DNA from: Ophiura sarsii
Taxonomy: Eukaryota > Echinodermata > Ophiuroidea > Amphilepidida > Ophiuridae
Direction: 5' to 3'
DNA length: 64,000 nt
NCBI GenBank assembly: GCA_035610835.1
Contig: CM069448.1
Span: forward strand, 1,612,001 to 1,676,000
The position numbers and the translations under genes were made by a program. Of the stretch, positions 21,430 through 32,364 are shown one piece after another. How positions within the stretch are numbered: the first letter of the stretch is position 1; each line of letters starts with the position of its first letter. Below the pieces are notes generated by a model, which worked only from the letters and a program-made list of their open reading frames with translations, was not told where the DNA came from and did no database searches.

Positions 21430-23113
21430 ATTTATTGATAGCTCTACATATCAAAACCACATCTTCTACAGATATTTTTGACGTCTCAGGAAGGGCAGGT
21501 CAGTTGAGCTGTGTTTTTAAAAAATAAATTTGTGAGATGACAATACGGTTACTGGAGTTCGTAAGATTATGATTTTCACTGTCAAATGCCCGACACAGAA
21601 TTATGATCATAAGAAATAAAAGCATAAATTTATAAAAACACCTTGAAGCACTAAAAGGTCCAGATGCATACAATAACTTGGACATGGTCCAACTTTAAAC
21701 TGTTTAATTTTTGTGAGCTCATTTTGGAAACAAATTTTGATTGGTTCAAAATTGGCTAAGTCTTCTTACAGCGAATGAATACAAAAGGATGCAGGTCTGC
21801 CTGCATGAAGCAAAAAGCGCACTGTGCATTATATGCGTGACGTGTGGGTATGGCAAAAATAACCTTGAACATTTTAGATTACTTTTGTGCCTGAAAAGAT
21901 AAAAAAACCACCTTTTTCTGGCTAATTTGGATCTGATTAAACTAAAGCATTATATCAACTTTAATAGGCAACTTATATTTTACTTGCAGACGTAGTTTGG
22001 GTATAGGCCTACATAGGATACAAAGGAATTAAACCATCCTTTCTTTTCTTTCATTTAAACATAGACGGTAATTACCGTCTATGATTTAAACCAGGACATA
22101 CTTTTTTTTGTACACACGGCGTGTCCCAAAAAACTGGGCTCAAAAGTTTGCGAGCTTATAACGAAATAAGTAGGAATTATGGAACTTTATTATGACTTCT
22201 AATATTAGGGGAGTCAAACCTGCCCCTTTGTGGGTCTGTCCATTGCTCTATGCATCTTTCATGCTCTATGTAAATGTCTATGGGACCTTTTGCCAACATT
22301 TCACTTTTTTACATTCGTCTAGTGCTTAACCGGTTAATGACATACTATGCTTAAATCTATAAACTATGTATTAGCAATACTAATATATTTTATGGACCTG
22401 CATGACTCGTATACAATTTTTGCTTGGTTTTTGAGTTTCATGGATGAGAATGGAGTCATCTGTTTGTCCGATTTCCCATTGAAACGTACACAAAATCGTA
22501 CTTTTTGAAAAAATTCAGTGCTGAAAATGCCTAAGTTTGAGATAATTGCTTAAACGGTTAACTTATGCCCTTGCAATCATTGCAATCAAATTTATAACCA
22601 TATTATAGGTACGAATAGGTTTTCTAGCATATGATATGACTCCTGTTCATAAAATGTATGGTTTTGGAGTACTAGAGACTGAAAAAACATAATTTCATGA
22701 ATTTTGAACCAAAAAAACCCCAATTTTGTCCAAATTTACGCATTAATCACGATACTTATTGAGCCACAATTTCACAATCCCATGTCCGATTTCAAAAAGT
22801 AAACCAGTTTTACAGAGCATTTGATGAGCTCTTTAAAAAGAAACCAGAATTAAAGTGATAGAATGAATTTGAAATTTTGGTGTGACCAGCCTACTAATAA
22901 TATGTTTGCCACGCTACCGTTGGATAATAACAACATTTGTAATAATGATATCATAATCACCACTCCCGTTCCGTGACAATAGCATAATCCAATTACAAGT
23001 AGCTATGTTTGAACTTTCATCATAGAAGGTATGGAATTTGATGATTTGATTTTTTATTCTTTCTTTCTCTTCTTATTCCAGGCAAACAAGTTAAACTTCA
23101 CATCTCCTGAAGA

Positions 23114-25159
23114 ATGGCTTTTAAGCAAGGTAAAGCCAAGCCCAGTAGTCACTTGGTCCTTCGCTGCAAATATTGCACAAGAAGATTTATTGGAGACAAT
23201 GGAATGAGATTCATCTTACATGTACGCAATCATGAACGGACCGTCACACCATTTTGGTACAAGACAAATTCTTCAGGAAACAAGATGAAGTCTACACAGA
23301 GAGAAGAAACTAAGGCTAGTCCAGGGTACTCTTCAAAGGCATTGTCTAATGGTAATTTGCTCGTCACTGGTATTGCACAAGGTGATTTGGAGCATCTTGC
23401 AACAGTTGAAGGGAGCAAAAATACTGAGTCATCAAATACAGTACCCGTGGTGTCTTTGGAAAAACCATGTGCGAGTCTCAGACCATCATTAGACTTTTGT
23501 TTAGACACTGACAGTAGGGGAATAAGAGATGCAACCAATGGAACAACAAATGATGCCATCATAACTGTAGATCCAGCCAACCTTGGCCCTTCAGATATAA
23601 ACAAGAATAAAAGTAAGAAAGCGCGTAGATATTGCGATGAAAACTGTGCAACAAAATCATCAGCGATTCCACTAATGAAGCGACATCATTGTCAGTATTG
23701 CTCCCGATGCTTCCCACAAAATAGCGGACTTGTTATTCACGAAAGAATTCATCGTGGAGATAGACCATTTCTTTGTACTCTATGCGATAAGAAATTCTTC
23801 GATAGCAGTAATTTGATTAAGCATCATCGGATTCACACAGGTGATAACATTTTCAAATGTAAAGATTGTGGCAAGCGATTCTCTGACGGTAGTGACTATA
23901 AGAAACACTGTGTCACTCATGGTGCTGCAAGCTACAAGTGCACCCCTTGCGACCGGAAATTCCACACAAATGCATTAACATTGCTGCATGAACGGATTCA
24001 TACTGGCGAGAAACCGTATGTTTGTAAATTCTGTGGTAAAACCTTCACGAGAGCTGAGGACAGAATGCGGCATGAAAGGATACACACGGGCGACAAACGA
24101 TATAAGTGTCCGGTGGAAGGCTGCAAGGCAGCATTTATCACATCTTCTAGTCTTACCGTTCATAAGAAAACCCATCTAAAGGAGCGAAACTTTCCATGCG
24201 ACTCATGCCATCAGCGATTCAAAACTAAGACGCAGAAGACCAAACATACAAGATCACAGCATGAAATGACGGAGGAAGACAGAAAGCGGTTCAAATGCAG
24301 CTATTGTGATAATCTATACACAACAAGATCAGGCGCGCAAGATCACGAAAGATCTCACACTGGTGAAATGCCTTATAGCTGTGCTAAGTGTGGGAGGAAA
24401 TTTATGAGACTATCAAGTTTACGAAAACACAAAACCAGGCAGACATCATGCACCAAATATGGTACGAGACCAACTGTGCAGCCTAGACTAACTGCGCTGA
24501 CGAGACCATCTGCACAGACGAGACCAACTGCCCAGACGAGATCAACTGCCCAGATGATACCAATGGCGCATATGAGGCCGACTGCCCAGAGACCAACTGC
24601 CCAGATGAGACCAACTGCCCAGATGAGACCAACTTCCCAGACGAGACCAACTGCCCAGATGAGACCAACTGCACAGACGAGACCAACTGTGCAGACAAGA
24701 TCAACTGCCCAGGTGATACCAATGGCGCATATGAGACCAACTGCACAGACGAGACCAACTGTGCAGACGAGACCAACTGCCCAGATGAGACCAACTGCCC
24801 AGACGAGACCAACTGCCCAGATGATACCAACGGCGCAGATGAGACCAACTGAGCAGCCGATACTAACTGTGCTGACGAGACCAACTGCCCAGACGAGATC
24901 AACTGCCCAGATGATACCAACTGCGCATATGAGTCCAACTGCCCAGGTGATACCAACTGGGCAGACAAGACTAACTGCGCAGCCGAGACTAACTGTGCTG
25001 ACGAGACCAACTGTGCAGACTAGACCAACTTCGCAGACAAGACCAACTGCCCAGATGAGACCAACTGCGCAAATGAGACCAACTGCACATGATGGACATA
25101 TTCTCAGCTCAAGGATGATTGCCAATTACATGTATATTTTGAACAAAGGGATTGTGTAA
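23114..25159 (+). CDS. C2H2 zinc-finger protein with C-terminal TRPTAQ-repeat tail
   Basis: A 681-residue open frame. An in-frame TGA six bases upstream fixes the ATG, and a strong acceptor ends at 23081, so the coding sequence lies in one exon after a 5' UTR intron. Residues 18-40 form one N-terminal C2H2 finger (CKYC...H-x3-H). About residues 193-446 hold nine more in tandem: seven ordinary C2H2 units with TGEKPY-like linkers in part (HTGEKPYVC, HTGDKRYKC), one with C-x4-C spacing (CPVEGC), and a last C2HC unit ending HKTRQTSC. The 40-190 linker is Ser/Thr/Asn-rich. Residues about 450-655 are degenerate M/T-R-P-T-A-Q hexads, basic and proline-rich, ending in a short unique tail. Such fingers usually bind DNA, so a nuclear transcription regulator is likely; target and orthologue are unknown. 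AATAAA lies at 25354-25359. Confidence 0.85.
   Translation: MAFKQGKAKPSSHLVLRCKYCTRRFIGDNGMRFILHVRNHERTVTPFWYKTNSSGNKMKSTQREETKASPGYSSKALSNGNLLVTGIAQGDLEHLATVEGSKNTESSNTVPVVSLEKPCASLRPSLDFCLDTDSRGIRDATNGTTNDAIITVDPANLGPSDINKNKSKKARRYCDENCATKSSAIPLMKRHHCQYCSRCFPQNSGLVIHERIHRGDRPFLCTLCDKKFFDSSNLIKHHRIHTGDNIFKCKDCGKRFSDGSDYKKHCVTHGAASYKCTPCDRKFHTNALTLLHERIHTGEKPYVCKFCGKTFTRAEDRMRHERIHTGDKRYKCPVEGCKAAFITSSSLTVHKKTHLKERNFPCDSCHQRFKTKTQKTKHTRSQHEMTEEDRKRFKCSYCDNLYTTRSGAQDHERSHTGEMPYSCAKCGRKFMRLSSLRKHKTRQTSCTKYGTRPTVQPRLTALTRPSAQTRPTAQTRSTAQMIPMAHMRPTAQRPTAQMRPTAQMRPTSQTRPTAQMRPTAQTRPTVQTRSTAQVIPMAHMRPTAQTRPTVQTRPTAQMRPTAQTRPTAQMIPTAQMRPTEQPILTVLTRPTAQTRSTAQMIPTAHMSPTAQVIPTGQTRLTAQPRLTVLTRPTVQTRPTSQTRPTAQMRPTAQMRPTAHDGHILSSRMIANYMYILNKGIV
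24465..25090 (+). repeat. 18-bp coding minisatellite in zinc-finger copy 2
   Basis: About 35 hexad units of the ATGAGACCAACTGCCCAG type in frame with the fingers. The order of unit variants differs from copy 1 by block gains and losses, all keeping the frame. An 18-bp unit lets length change without frameshift. Confidence 0.85.
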
Positions 25160-25614
25160 ATTTATTGATAGCTCTACATATCAAAAACACATCTTCTACA
25201 TATATTTTTGACGTCTCAGGAAGGGCAGGTCAGTTGAGCTGTGGTTTTTAAGAAGTAAATTTGTGAGATGACAAAAGAATTACGGTACCTGGAGCTTCGT
25301 AAGATTATAATTTTTCACTGTCAAATACCCGACACAGAATTATGATCATAAGAAATAAAAGCATACATTTATGAAAAATACCTTGAAGCACTATAAGGTC
25401 CAGATGCTACAATAACTTGGACATGGTCCCACTTTAAACTGTTTAATTTTTGTGAGCTCATTTTGGAAACAAATTTTGTTTGGTTCAAAATTGGCTAAGT
25501 CTTCTTACAGCGAATGAATACAAAAGGATGCAGGCCTGCCTGCATGAAGCAAAAAGCGCACTGTGCATTATATGCGTGACGTGTGGGTATGGCAAAAATA
25601 ACCTTGAAAATTTT

Positions 25615-26023
25615 GCCATAAGGCCTCTCACAATCGATATTGAGTTTCCTGATGTTGCAGGTTTTAAAAAAGGGACGAGGTGACTTTTAATTATTAATTA
25701 TTAATTATTTGATATTTTAATTATTGTGATATAGAACTGAAACTAATAGACGCTTCAGTATTTTAATGAATCGACTGGCTCTAAAAGTCAATATTGTATG
25801 TTGACCATCATAAATGTATTGTAAGTGCTTTTCGAATGAATTTCGTGATTTGTAGTAACAAAACGGGTAAAAAAAAGTGAATTTCGATGAAGAAACATCG
25901 TTTTTTTTGTGGCAGAAAGTGTAAATAATTAATAATTAAAGTAAGTGACGAGGCCCGTTTTTGGACGTGGGAGGCAACAGGAAACTCAACATCGATTGTG
26001 AGAGGCCTAATCGTGCACATACC
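25615..26023. mobile_element. Fold-back MITE present only in duplication copy 2
   Basis: ATAAGGCCTCTCACAATCGA, then TATTGAGTTTCCTG, at 25618 is inverted at 25977-26011 (CAGGAAACTCAACATCGATT, then GTGAGAGGCCTAAT). TTTT flanks both sides. Copy 1 reads straight through this point (near 21873), so the empty site is available for comparison and the insertion followed the duplication. Confidence 0.82.
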
Positions 26024-26265
26024 TTTTAGATTACTTTTGTGCTTGAAAAGATTAAAAAAACACCTTTTTCTGGCTAATTTGGATCTGATTAAACTAAAGC
26101 ATTATATCAACTTTAATAGGCAACTTATATTTTACTTGCAGACGTAGTTTGGGTATAGGCCTACATAGGATACAAAGGAATTAAACCATCCTTTCTTTTC
26201 TTTCATTTAAATCATAGACGGTAATTACCGTCTATGATTTAAACCAGGACATACTTTTTTTGTAC

Positions 26266-26940
26266 ACACGGCGTGTCCCAAAAAACTGGGCTCAAAAGTT
26301 TGCGAGCTTATAACGAAATAAGTAGGAATTATGGATAGTTTATATTTAAGGATATCCAACAAAATATACCTGACCTTAATTGGGTAAATTTGGAGACCAA
26401 TCCAACGTAAACTTTTTGAAATACAAAGATTTGAATAGAGCGTAGTTAGAACCCATTTGTCCCGATTTAAGGAATAAACCATCCGTGCGTTGCATGAAAC
26501 TGTGCGCTATGTGCAGTATTCCCGGCATGGGGTTTATTCTACGAAAGAACTTAACAATAACTCGGACTATAACAAAGATTTTTTTTGTTAATGTTTATGT
26601 AAATAATGAACTTGTATTATTGGTATATGACCAAGATAATTTCATTACTGCCCAAGTCTTTGTAAAGAATGAATGCAAAGGCAAAACATTGACGAAATCA
26701 CAACAATGTGCAATTGCAACACATCGGGGTGTTCCTTGAAAAGTGGGACAAATGGGTTTTGACCACTCTCTATTAAAATCTTTGTATTTCAAGAAGTTTA
26801 TATTGGATCGGTCTCTAAATTTACCAATTAAGTTCAGGTATATTTTGTTAAATATCCCTAAATATAAATTATCTATGTTTCCTACTTTTTTAGTTGTAAG
26901 CTCGCAAACTTTTGAACCCAGTTTTTTGGGACACGCTGTA
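26266..26940. mobile_element. Long fold-back element at the duplication end
   Basis: The left arm starts CGGCGTGTCCCAAAAAACTG and the right arm ends CAGTTTTTTGGGACACGCTG. Inverted similarity extends through roughly 200 bp on each side (for example AATATACCTGACCTTAATTG near 26362 against its complement near 26825-26850). The centre holds a short low-value open frame. Only the first 70 bp of the left arm exist at the end of copy 1 (22115-22183). Confidence 0.75.
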
Positions 26941-26944
26941 CAGA

Positions 26945-28376
26945 CCTAGAAAACAAAATTCAGCCACACTAACCGATATAATTTCAGAATGTTTTAGAAT
27001 TAAAAAGTACATTCATAAGTATGATATGAGAGTGACCATCCATACAATATTACATGATTTAAACATTCATGAAATGCTCCTCTTCAATTATTATAATACA
27101 CATTTTGTCTTTATATTCAAGAGAACCAACAGTTGACTTGTATTACTATCCCCATAAATGTATAGTGTTCATAGACGATATAACAATGGTATGGTTGACA
27201 CTTTCCATGCGGATATTGGTTTTACTGTATTCCATAAAACAAGATTTTTCAGAAACCTTTTCCAACTTTCATAAAGTCGTATCTCAAGAATTACTGAACA
27301 AATACTAGGCATGTTTGTACTTATTTTAATGCATTTCTCATGGTTATTCCAAATATAGTAATGAAATTCATAAATGTTCAAGACATGCAAGATGTTCGTA
27401 CAGCCTACAGGTCTTTATGAATACTGTATACTGTAAAACCAGAAATATTCGCCAGTTTGAATTTCGCGAATAAGCAATACTGGCCTAATTGGTGGCATGC
27501 ACATTTTGGGAATGTGAACTTCCACGCATGCTAAAAGGTAGTCTATAAATATTACGCGGCATGACATTTTCGCGAGTAGGTGACCCTCGCGAAATTGGCA
27601 AAATATAAATGCATGTGAACATTTCTAGTTTTACAGTACCGTATGTCAGCTAAATGAAAGACACCCTGTTCTTTTAGCCAAACTGACGCATTTTGTCCGC
27701 CATGTTATTTTTAAAGACTTAACATAACTGTTTTGAAAATATGTAGAAAATCTTAAATTTTTTAAAAGTTAAACACATTTAGATTTTTTTTTAGTTTTTA
27801 GTTTTGTTTAATAATTTTAACAATTTCCGAAATTCACTAACTTTTTCACTCAGATTTTAGAGAGAAAATCTAGAAAAATGCCTAACAGACCCATCTCTAC
27901 TTGAGTCCATATGTCACATAGAACAGGGATTCTTTGTCGCCTTACAGTTGAGTCTGCAAAGACACGTCTTGAGAAAGCTAAATAAAAGCTGGGTATAAAA
28001 AGGCTCGGTTATATCATTAGGCCTATGCATAAATATCAAATGATGAAATTCGAAAAACACCTTGACAAGGTAATGTGCATAATTATCAAATCATATATTT
28101 TTTAATAAAAGCAGTTACAAAATCATTGCATATTACTACTACAGTTTTACAAAACTTATAGAATCAATTGAGTTTTGTGCCAAAAATAAATATGGGAATA
28201 TTTAAAAAAATATTTCATAGTAATTGGTAATGTAATGAATGTCATGGTAATTGGTATGTAATGCAATGGCATTTTTAAATCCCTGTAGAAACATTGCATT
28301 GGGTTTTATGAAAAATGTTATGCCAAATTTACCATTATTTTGCACTCTGAAGAAGATAATAAGTCTGTCATCAGTT
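26945..28376. other. No gene; one fold-back repeat copy near 27195-27400
   Basis: TTGACACTTTCCATGCGG at 27195 begins a copy of the TTAACACTTTCC family seen three times in the transferrin introns; the right end is degraded. The rest is AT-rich with a mariner-type CACCCTGT motif near 27663. No exon is supported. Confidence 0.45.
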
Positions 28377-28780
28377 TAAAGGGGCACTAAGAGATGTGTT
28401 GGAGGCTGCGCCCTTAATTATGATAAAAACTGGGATTAGTATATTTTTATAATTGCATTACATGTATGAACTTACACCAAGGATTAAGAAAAATCAGCCC
28501 TTTTTGTACAAGAAAACGTCAAATCAAAAATGCTCGTAAAGCCGCGACGAGCATTTTACGTCCGACAGTATCCCCCTGCAGTACGCGCGATACATAACGC
28601 GGACCATATTTGCATAGAGGGCGTTTTTCAATAAATAGCGATGATATTGTTTTAATCAAGTTTTGCTGTGTTTTTGTTAGCAGAAACAACAATAATGGCA
28701 ATTGTTAATGTTCATCTTGAATTCTGAAGTAAATTTTTAAACATTTAAAATTTTCAACACCACTTAATGTCCCTTTAATG
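28377..28780. mobile_element. Inverted-repeat element with AAAGGGGCACTAAG ends
   Basis: AAAGGGGCACTAAG at 28379 pairs imperfectly with the right end CACTTAATGTCCCTTT at 28762-28777. Inside lies a GC-rich hairpin (TGCTCGTAAAGCCGCGACGA, then GCA) near 28530-28552 and a copy of the dispersed sequence also found near 3610-3720 and 37690-37790. Confidence 0.5.
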
Positions 28781-28885
28781 AAGTGTAACATTGACAATTG
28801 CAGTGCAGAGTGATGCTTCATTGACTTATATTAGCGTGAATAATAAAAATAAAAGTAACAAACTTGTATAGCGCATAACCATATA

Positions 28886-29571
28886 CGAGGGGCATTCAAT
28901 AAATACCTGCAACCATTGGAAATCTCTGAACCGTGACACCTGTCAGTAAAATTAACTTATGATACTTAAACTGTAAGTCTTACTCTTTTCTCACAGACAT
29001 TTTCGAACACGTAGGTCATTTTTATCATTATATTTCAGCACTGTGAATACCGTGATCTCAGGGCACTGGTTAGGGAATTAAATGTAACAATGGCGGGAAA
29101 TTTGAAAGACAAGTTTATAGTATGCATTAAGATGCAAGGTGAGTCAAAAAGACTGCAATAGTGGAAAGAAGCCATTTTGTTTTCAAAACCAAAATGATTT
29201 TTTAATTTTTTAAACGTTGCAAGAATGATGTATTTAATCCTAACTTTGTGTGAAAAAATGAAGTCGATCGCATTTTTCGTTTGTCTTTGGTGACCCTCTT
29301 TGCTGCACAACCAAATTTACCTGTTTGTCCACGAGCACAGTGATTTTCATTTGAAATGGCACACATTGCAATTTCATATTTGAATATCCCGCCAACAACA
29401 AAAATGGAAAATGTCAGTTTTTTATTACAATTTAGAACATTATACGCTTTCATAGCATGGGTATGATTATATTTGATTATGCTAACTCACATATATAAAC
29501 AAGAAAGGATGCATCAAATTCCACGGTTCAGAGATTTTCAATGGTTGCAGGTATTTATTGAATGCCCCTCG
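28886..29571. mobile_element. mariner-like element with 53-bp inverted repeats
   Basis: CGAGGGGCATTCAATAAATA at 28886 begins an inverted repeat of about 53 bp that ends at 29571 as TATTTATTGAATGCCCCTCG, with TA on both sides. CGAGGG(G/T)CATTCAATAA ends are typical of mariner elements. No transposase frame survives in the 686 bp. A solitary related end, TATTGAATGACCCTCGTA, lies near 39513-39532. Confidence 0.8.
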
Positions 29572-29573
29572 TA

Positions 29574-30984
29574 CTTTGGCATAACACACAAACAAGCTTC
29601 TGGGTGCTTGTGCTTTACACCAACCATGAAAATACAAATACATCGAATTGATGTTGGCCCGTTTTGAATGAGAGCCCCACATATTTTAAAGTGGTTGGCT
29701 ATACCGCGCATTACACAGGGTGCGTACAGGCCAATTCGTCTGAAACTGATCGGCTGATTCTGTGGTTCGCTTGACCATGTACAGGAATGCATCGAATCTC
29801 CATGAACTATATTTGTGCCACAATGACAATAATGTTGTTGAGATAGCCGTCCTTTCAACTTGAGACGGTTACATCTATCCGACAATAATGGCCAAGGATG
29901 TGCACGCTCTTCATTTTGAAGGATTAAACAGACATGTTGAGGATCGAGTAATAAGAAGTGTGTCGGACGGACTTAGAAGTAGAAGACTGATCTGGGTAAA
30001 CCTTTCGGACAACTATGTTATAGAATTGCGCTCTTATATATCAATTCCAAATAAACCCGCCTGTGGTCTTTGGATCTGTTCTCCGATGATATCATAGAGC
30101 TACACCCTCCTTGGCAGTTTGAAGGGACTTAATTACGAGACTGAATCTGTCATTGTTCGATGTGATATATATCATGTATATGCTCATGATAGCGTCGGCA
30201 GATATATTATTATGGCCATGTGTTTTGAACTCGCCACCCTTCCCGTTGCATGTCCATATTTTTACATTTTACACCATCTGAGATTCGAATTAGTATATCG
30301 CAATAACTGCTTGTTCTTCCCCGTAACAGGTATATTTTCTGAAAGGAAATCTGAGGAGAAATCTAAATATGATATTGGAATTTAGATTTAATGCTAACAT
30401 GATATATAAGAGCGCATGTTGTGATTAAGAATGTTCAAATAATATCGATTTTTTTTTCTTCTTCATATTTTGATTAAAGCTCAATAATATTGTTATACAT
30501 ATCCCAATCATAATTTTGAAATGTTGAAATATATACTATATCGGGAAGCGAATGAGCACAAACGTTAACATTTCATATGTATTAGAGTTTACAAATATAT
30601 TTGTTTGGGTATGCACCCTATCCTGATATAAACACTGCATTTTTGAATTCCCCTATTTGAGCGCTTTCCAAAAATGTAATTTTGTTATCATCGGTTAAAT
30701 ACCTTCTTTTTTTTGTTGGTGTTATAGTCATGTATGTAAAACCAATGAATTAGGGCAAGTTCACTGTGTAGGGAGAAAGCCAATGACAATGCAATCGATT
30801 CATGATTACAATTGTTACATAATATAGTTGACACGTTTGTTGAAACAGAAGCTTATAGAATATAAAACAATCTATAAAATTAGAGCAAAATTATATTTGT
30901 ACCATACAGGGATGAGGAGTTATTGTAAATTTAACGTAGAATTGGGAAAATTTTCTATATTCCCCACAGAGATTGTACACAGCG
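29574..30984. other. No supported gene
   Basis: A 69-codon open frame at 29888-30097 has ordinary protein composition but no splice sites, motif or partner that would support it. The rest is AT-rich unique-looking sequence. Confidence 0.3.
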
Positions 30985-31011
30985 CCACCGCCACCGCCGC
31001 CACCGCCACGA
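30984..31011. repeat. CCGCCA microsatellite
   Basis: Short CGCCAC/CGCCGC tract just downstream of the tail of the minus-strand LINE fragment. Confidence 0.7.
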
Positions 31012-31029
31012 CCTCTGACATTCGAAATA

Positions 31030-31240
31030 TAATCAATCTTCTTCTTCTTCTTCTTCGGCCTCCGTCAGATATGACGATTGGCTGCCATACGATCACATCT
31101 CCGGATCATCTTTCTTCAAGCTACTCTGTCTTGTGCCAGACGCTTGGCCTTTATAAGACTCATACCAGTCCATTCCTTGATGTTGTCAAACCATTGTTTC
31201 CTTTGACGACCACTTTTCCTGCTGCCTTCCACTTGAGTTC
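31030..31240 (-). pseudogene. LINE 3' fragment, polyprotein C-terminus (minus strand)
   Basis: The minus strand from about 31232 reads VEGSRKSGRQRKQWFDNIKE, then WTGMSLIKAKRLAQDR, a TGA, then a basic stretch ending MAANRHI and a stop near 31066. This G-R-x-R-x-x-W-x-D-N-I-K-E-W-T-G block is the familiar C-terminal end of one type of invertebrate non-LTR retrotransposon. The GAA repeat on the minus strand (CTT repeats at 31037-31056) fits a simple-repeat 3' tail. It is a different LINE from the one at 4671. Confidence 0.7.
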
Positions 31241-31949
31241 AAAATACATGGCCATACTATCGAAATTGTTTCCCCCTCTGATCTGAAGCCTGGTGGTCGG
31301 GTATTACCTTAGTCGACTTTAGTATACCTTTTTTCCTTTTAACCTAAAGAGGGCGCCATTCAAGGGACTGCTATCAATCCAGTGACCGCATGGCCGCCTC
31401 GAATTCCCGGGGGTGAGATCAGAGGATGGGAGCGGTCCATGGGGAGTGAGCCCTCTATCGGTACATATTCATAGAGTGACAAACAAGGAAAAAGGTATAT
31501 ATAGTAGACTAGTATTACCTGTGAAGTAGCCGGGACAATATCCTTCTTATCAAGTGAGGCATCTGTGTTTTTGTCACATTATTAAGCATAGATATAGCTA
31601 TTATATGCATTTTTAGGTTAACATTTAGCAATTAATGGTTAAACATCGGGGTCATAGCTGCGTTGTGGGTATTTGCTGTACTGTTGAGAATAACGCCAAC
31701 CACATTATCCAGATTATATCCTGAATTATAGGACATAGCTAAAGTATGCATATTTCTCACACTACCAAATGTTACCAACCAAGAATGACTGCGCATGTCC
31801 CCTCAAAGCGCGGGCTAATTCAAATTCAAACTGCCATGCATGGGGGAAACGATATGAATTGTACTGTATTGCGCTCTATTCTATTCTATTATATTCTTGT
31901 CTATATTATATTCTTGTTTATACCATTCTTGTCTAGTATAGTCTGTTAA
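31241..31949. other. Intergenic, no gene seen
   Basis: Includes a GC-rich stretch at about 31380-31450 and a TATTCT-rich microsatellite-like run at 31876-31930. Confidence 0.35.
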
Positions 31950-32360
31950 AGGAGGTGTCCCGCAAGCATAAAATTGTGCATTATATGTTAGAAACATAAT
32001 TATCGAGCCCAACTTTTGTAATTATATAGAACAAAACACCACACTTATGACTAAAACAAATAAAAACTGCAATCTCTCAACATGCATTTTTTAAAATTCG
32101 CGGCGATCGAAAGTCCCGGTGTCGATGAAGTCATAGTTATACAATGCACATGCGCAAATTTGAGCACCGATACCCATGACGTCATCGACACCGGGACTTT
32201 CGATCGCCGCGAAATTTAAAAATTGCATGTTGAGTGATGGCAGTTTTTATTCGGTTTTGTGACTAGTATGATGTTTTGTTCTATATAATTACGTAATTTC
32301 GGCTCGATAATTATTTTTCTAACAAATAATGCTCAATGTTGTGCTTGCGGGACCCTTCCT
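31950..32360. mobile_element. TTAA-target fold-back MITE
   Basis: AGGAGGTGTCCCGCAAGCA at 31950 pairs with TGCTTGCGGGACCCTTCCT at the right end, and TTAA is duplicated at 31946-31949 and 32361-32364. The arms pair almost throughout, including a perfect inner stem GGCGATCGAAAGTCCCGGTG with TCGATG. TTAA duplication points to piggyBac- or Kolobok-type transposition. A decayed relative lies at 42985-43255. Confidence 0.82.
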
Positions 32361-32364
32361 TTAA

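Larger units (their letters stand above)
18498..22183. repeat. Tandem segmental duplication, copy 1
   Basis: The sequence from ACTTTATTATGACTTCTAAT at 18498 to GAATTATGGA at 22183 recurs at 22184-26335 in the same orientation and with very high identity over upstream region, zinc-finger gene and downstream region. The two copies abut directly. Copy 1 ends inside the left arm of a fold-back element that is complete after copy 2, so the breakpoint lies in that element. Confidence 0.9.
22184..26335. repeat. Tandem segmental duplication, copy 2
   Basis: Second copy of the unit at 18498-22183. It is about 466 bp longer, mainly because of a 409-bp fold-back insertion at 25615-26023 that copy 1 lacks. 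Its right end continues into the rest of the fold-back element at 26266-26940. Confidence 0.9.
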
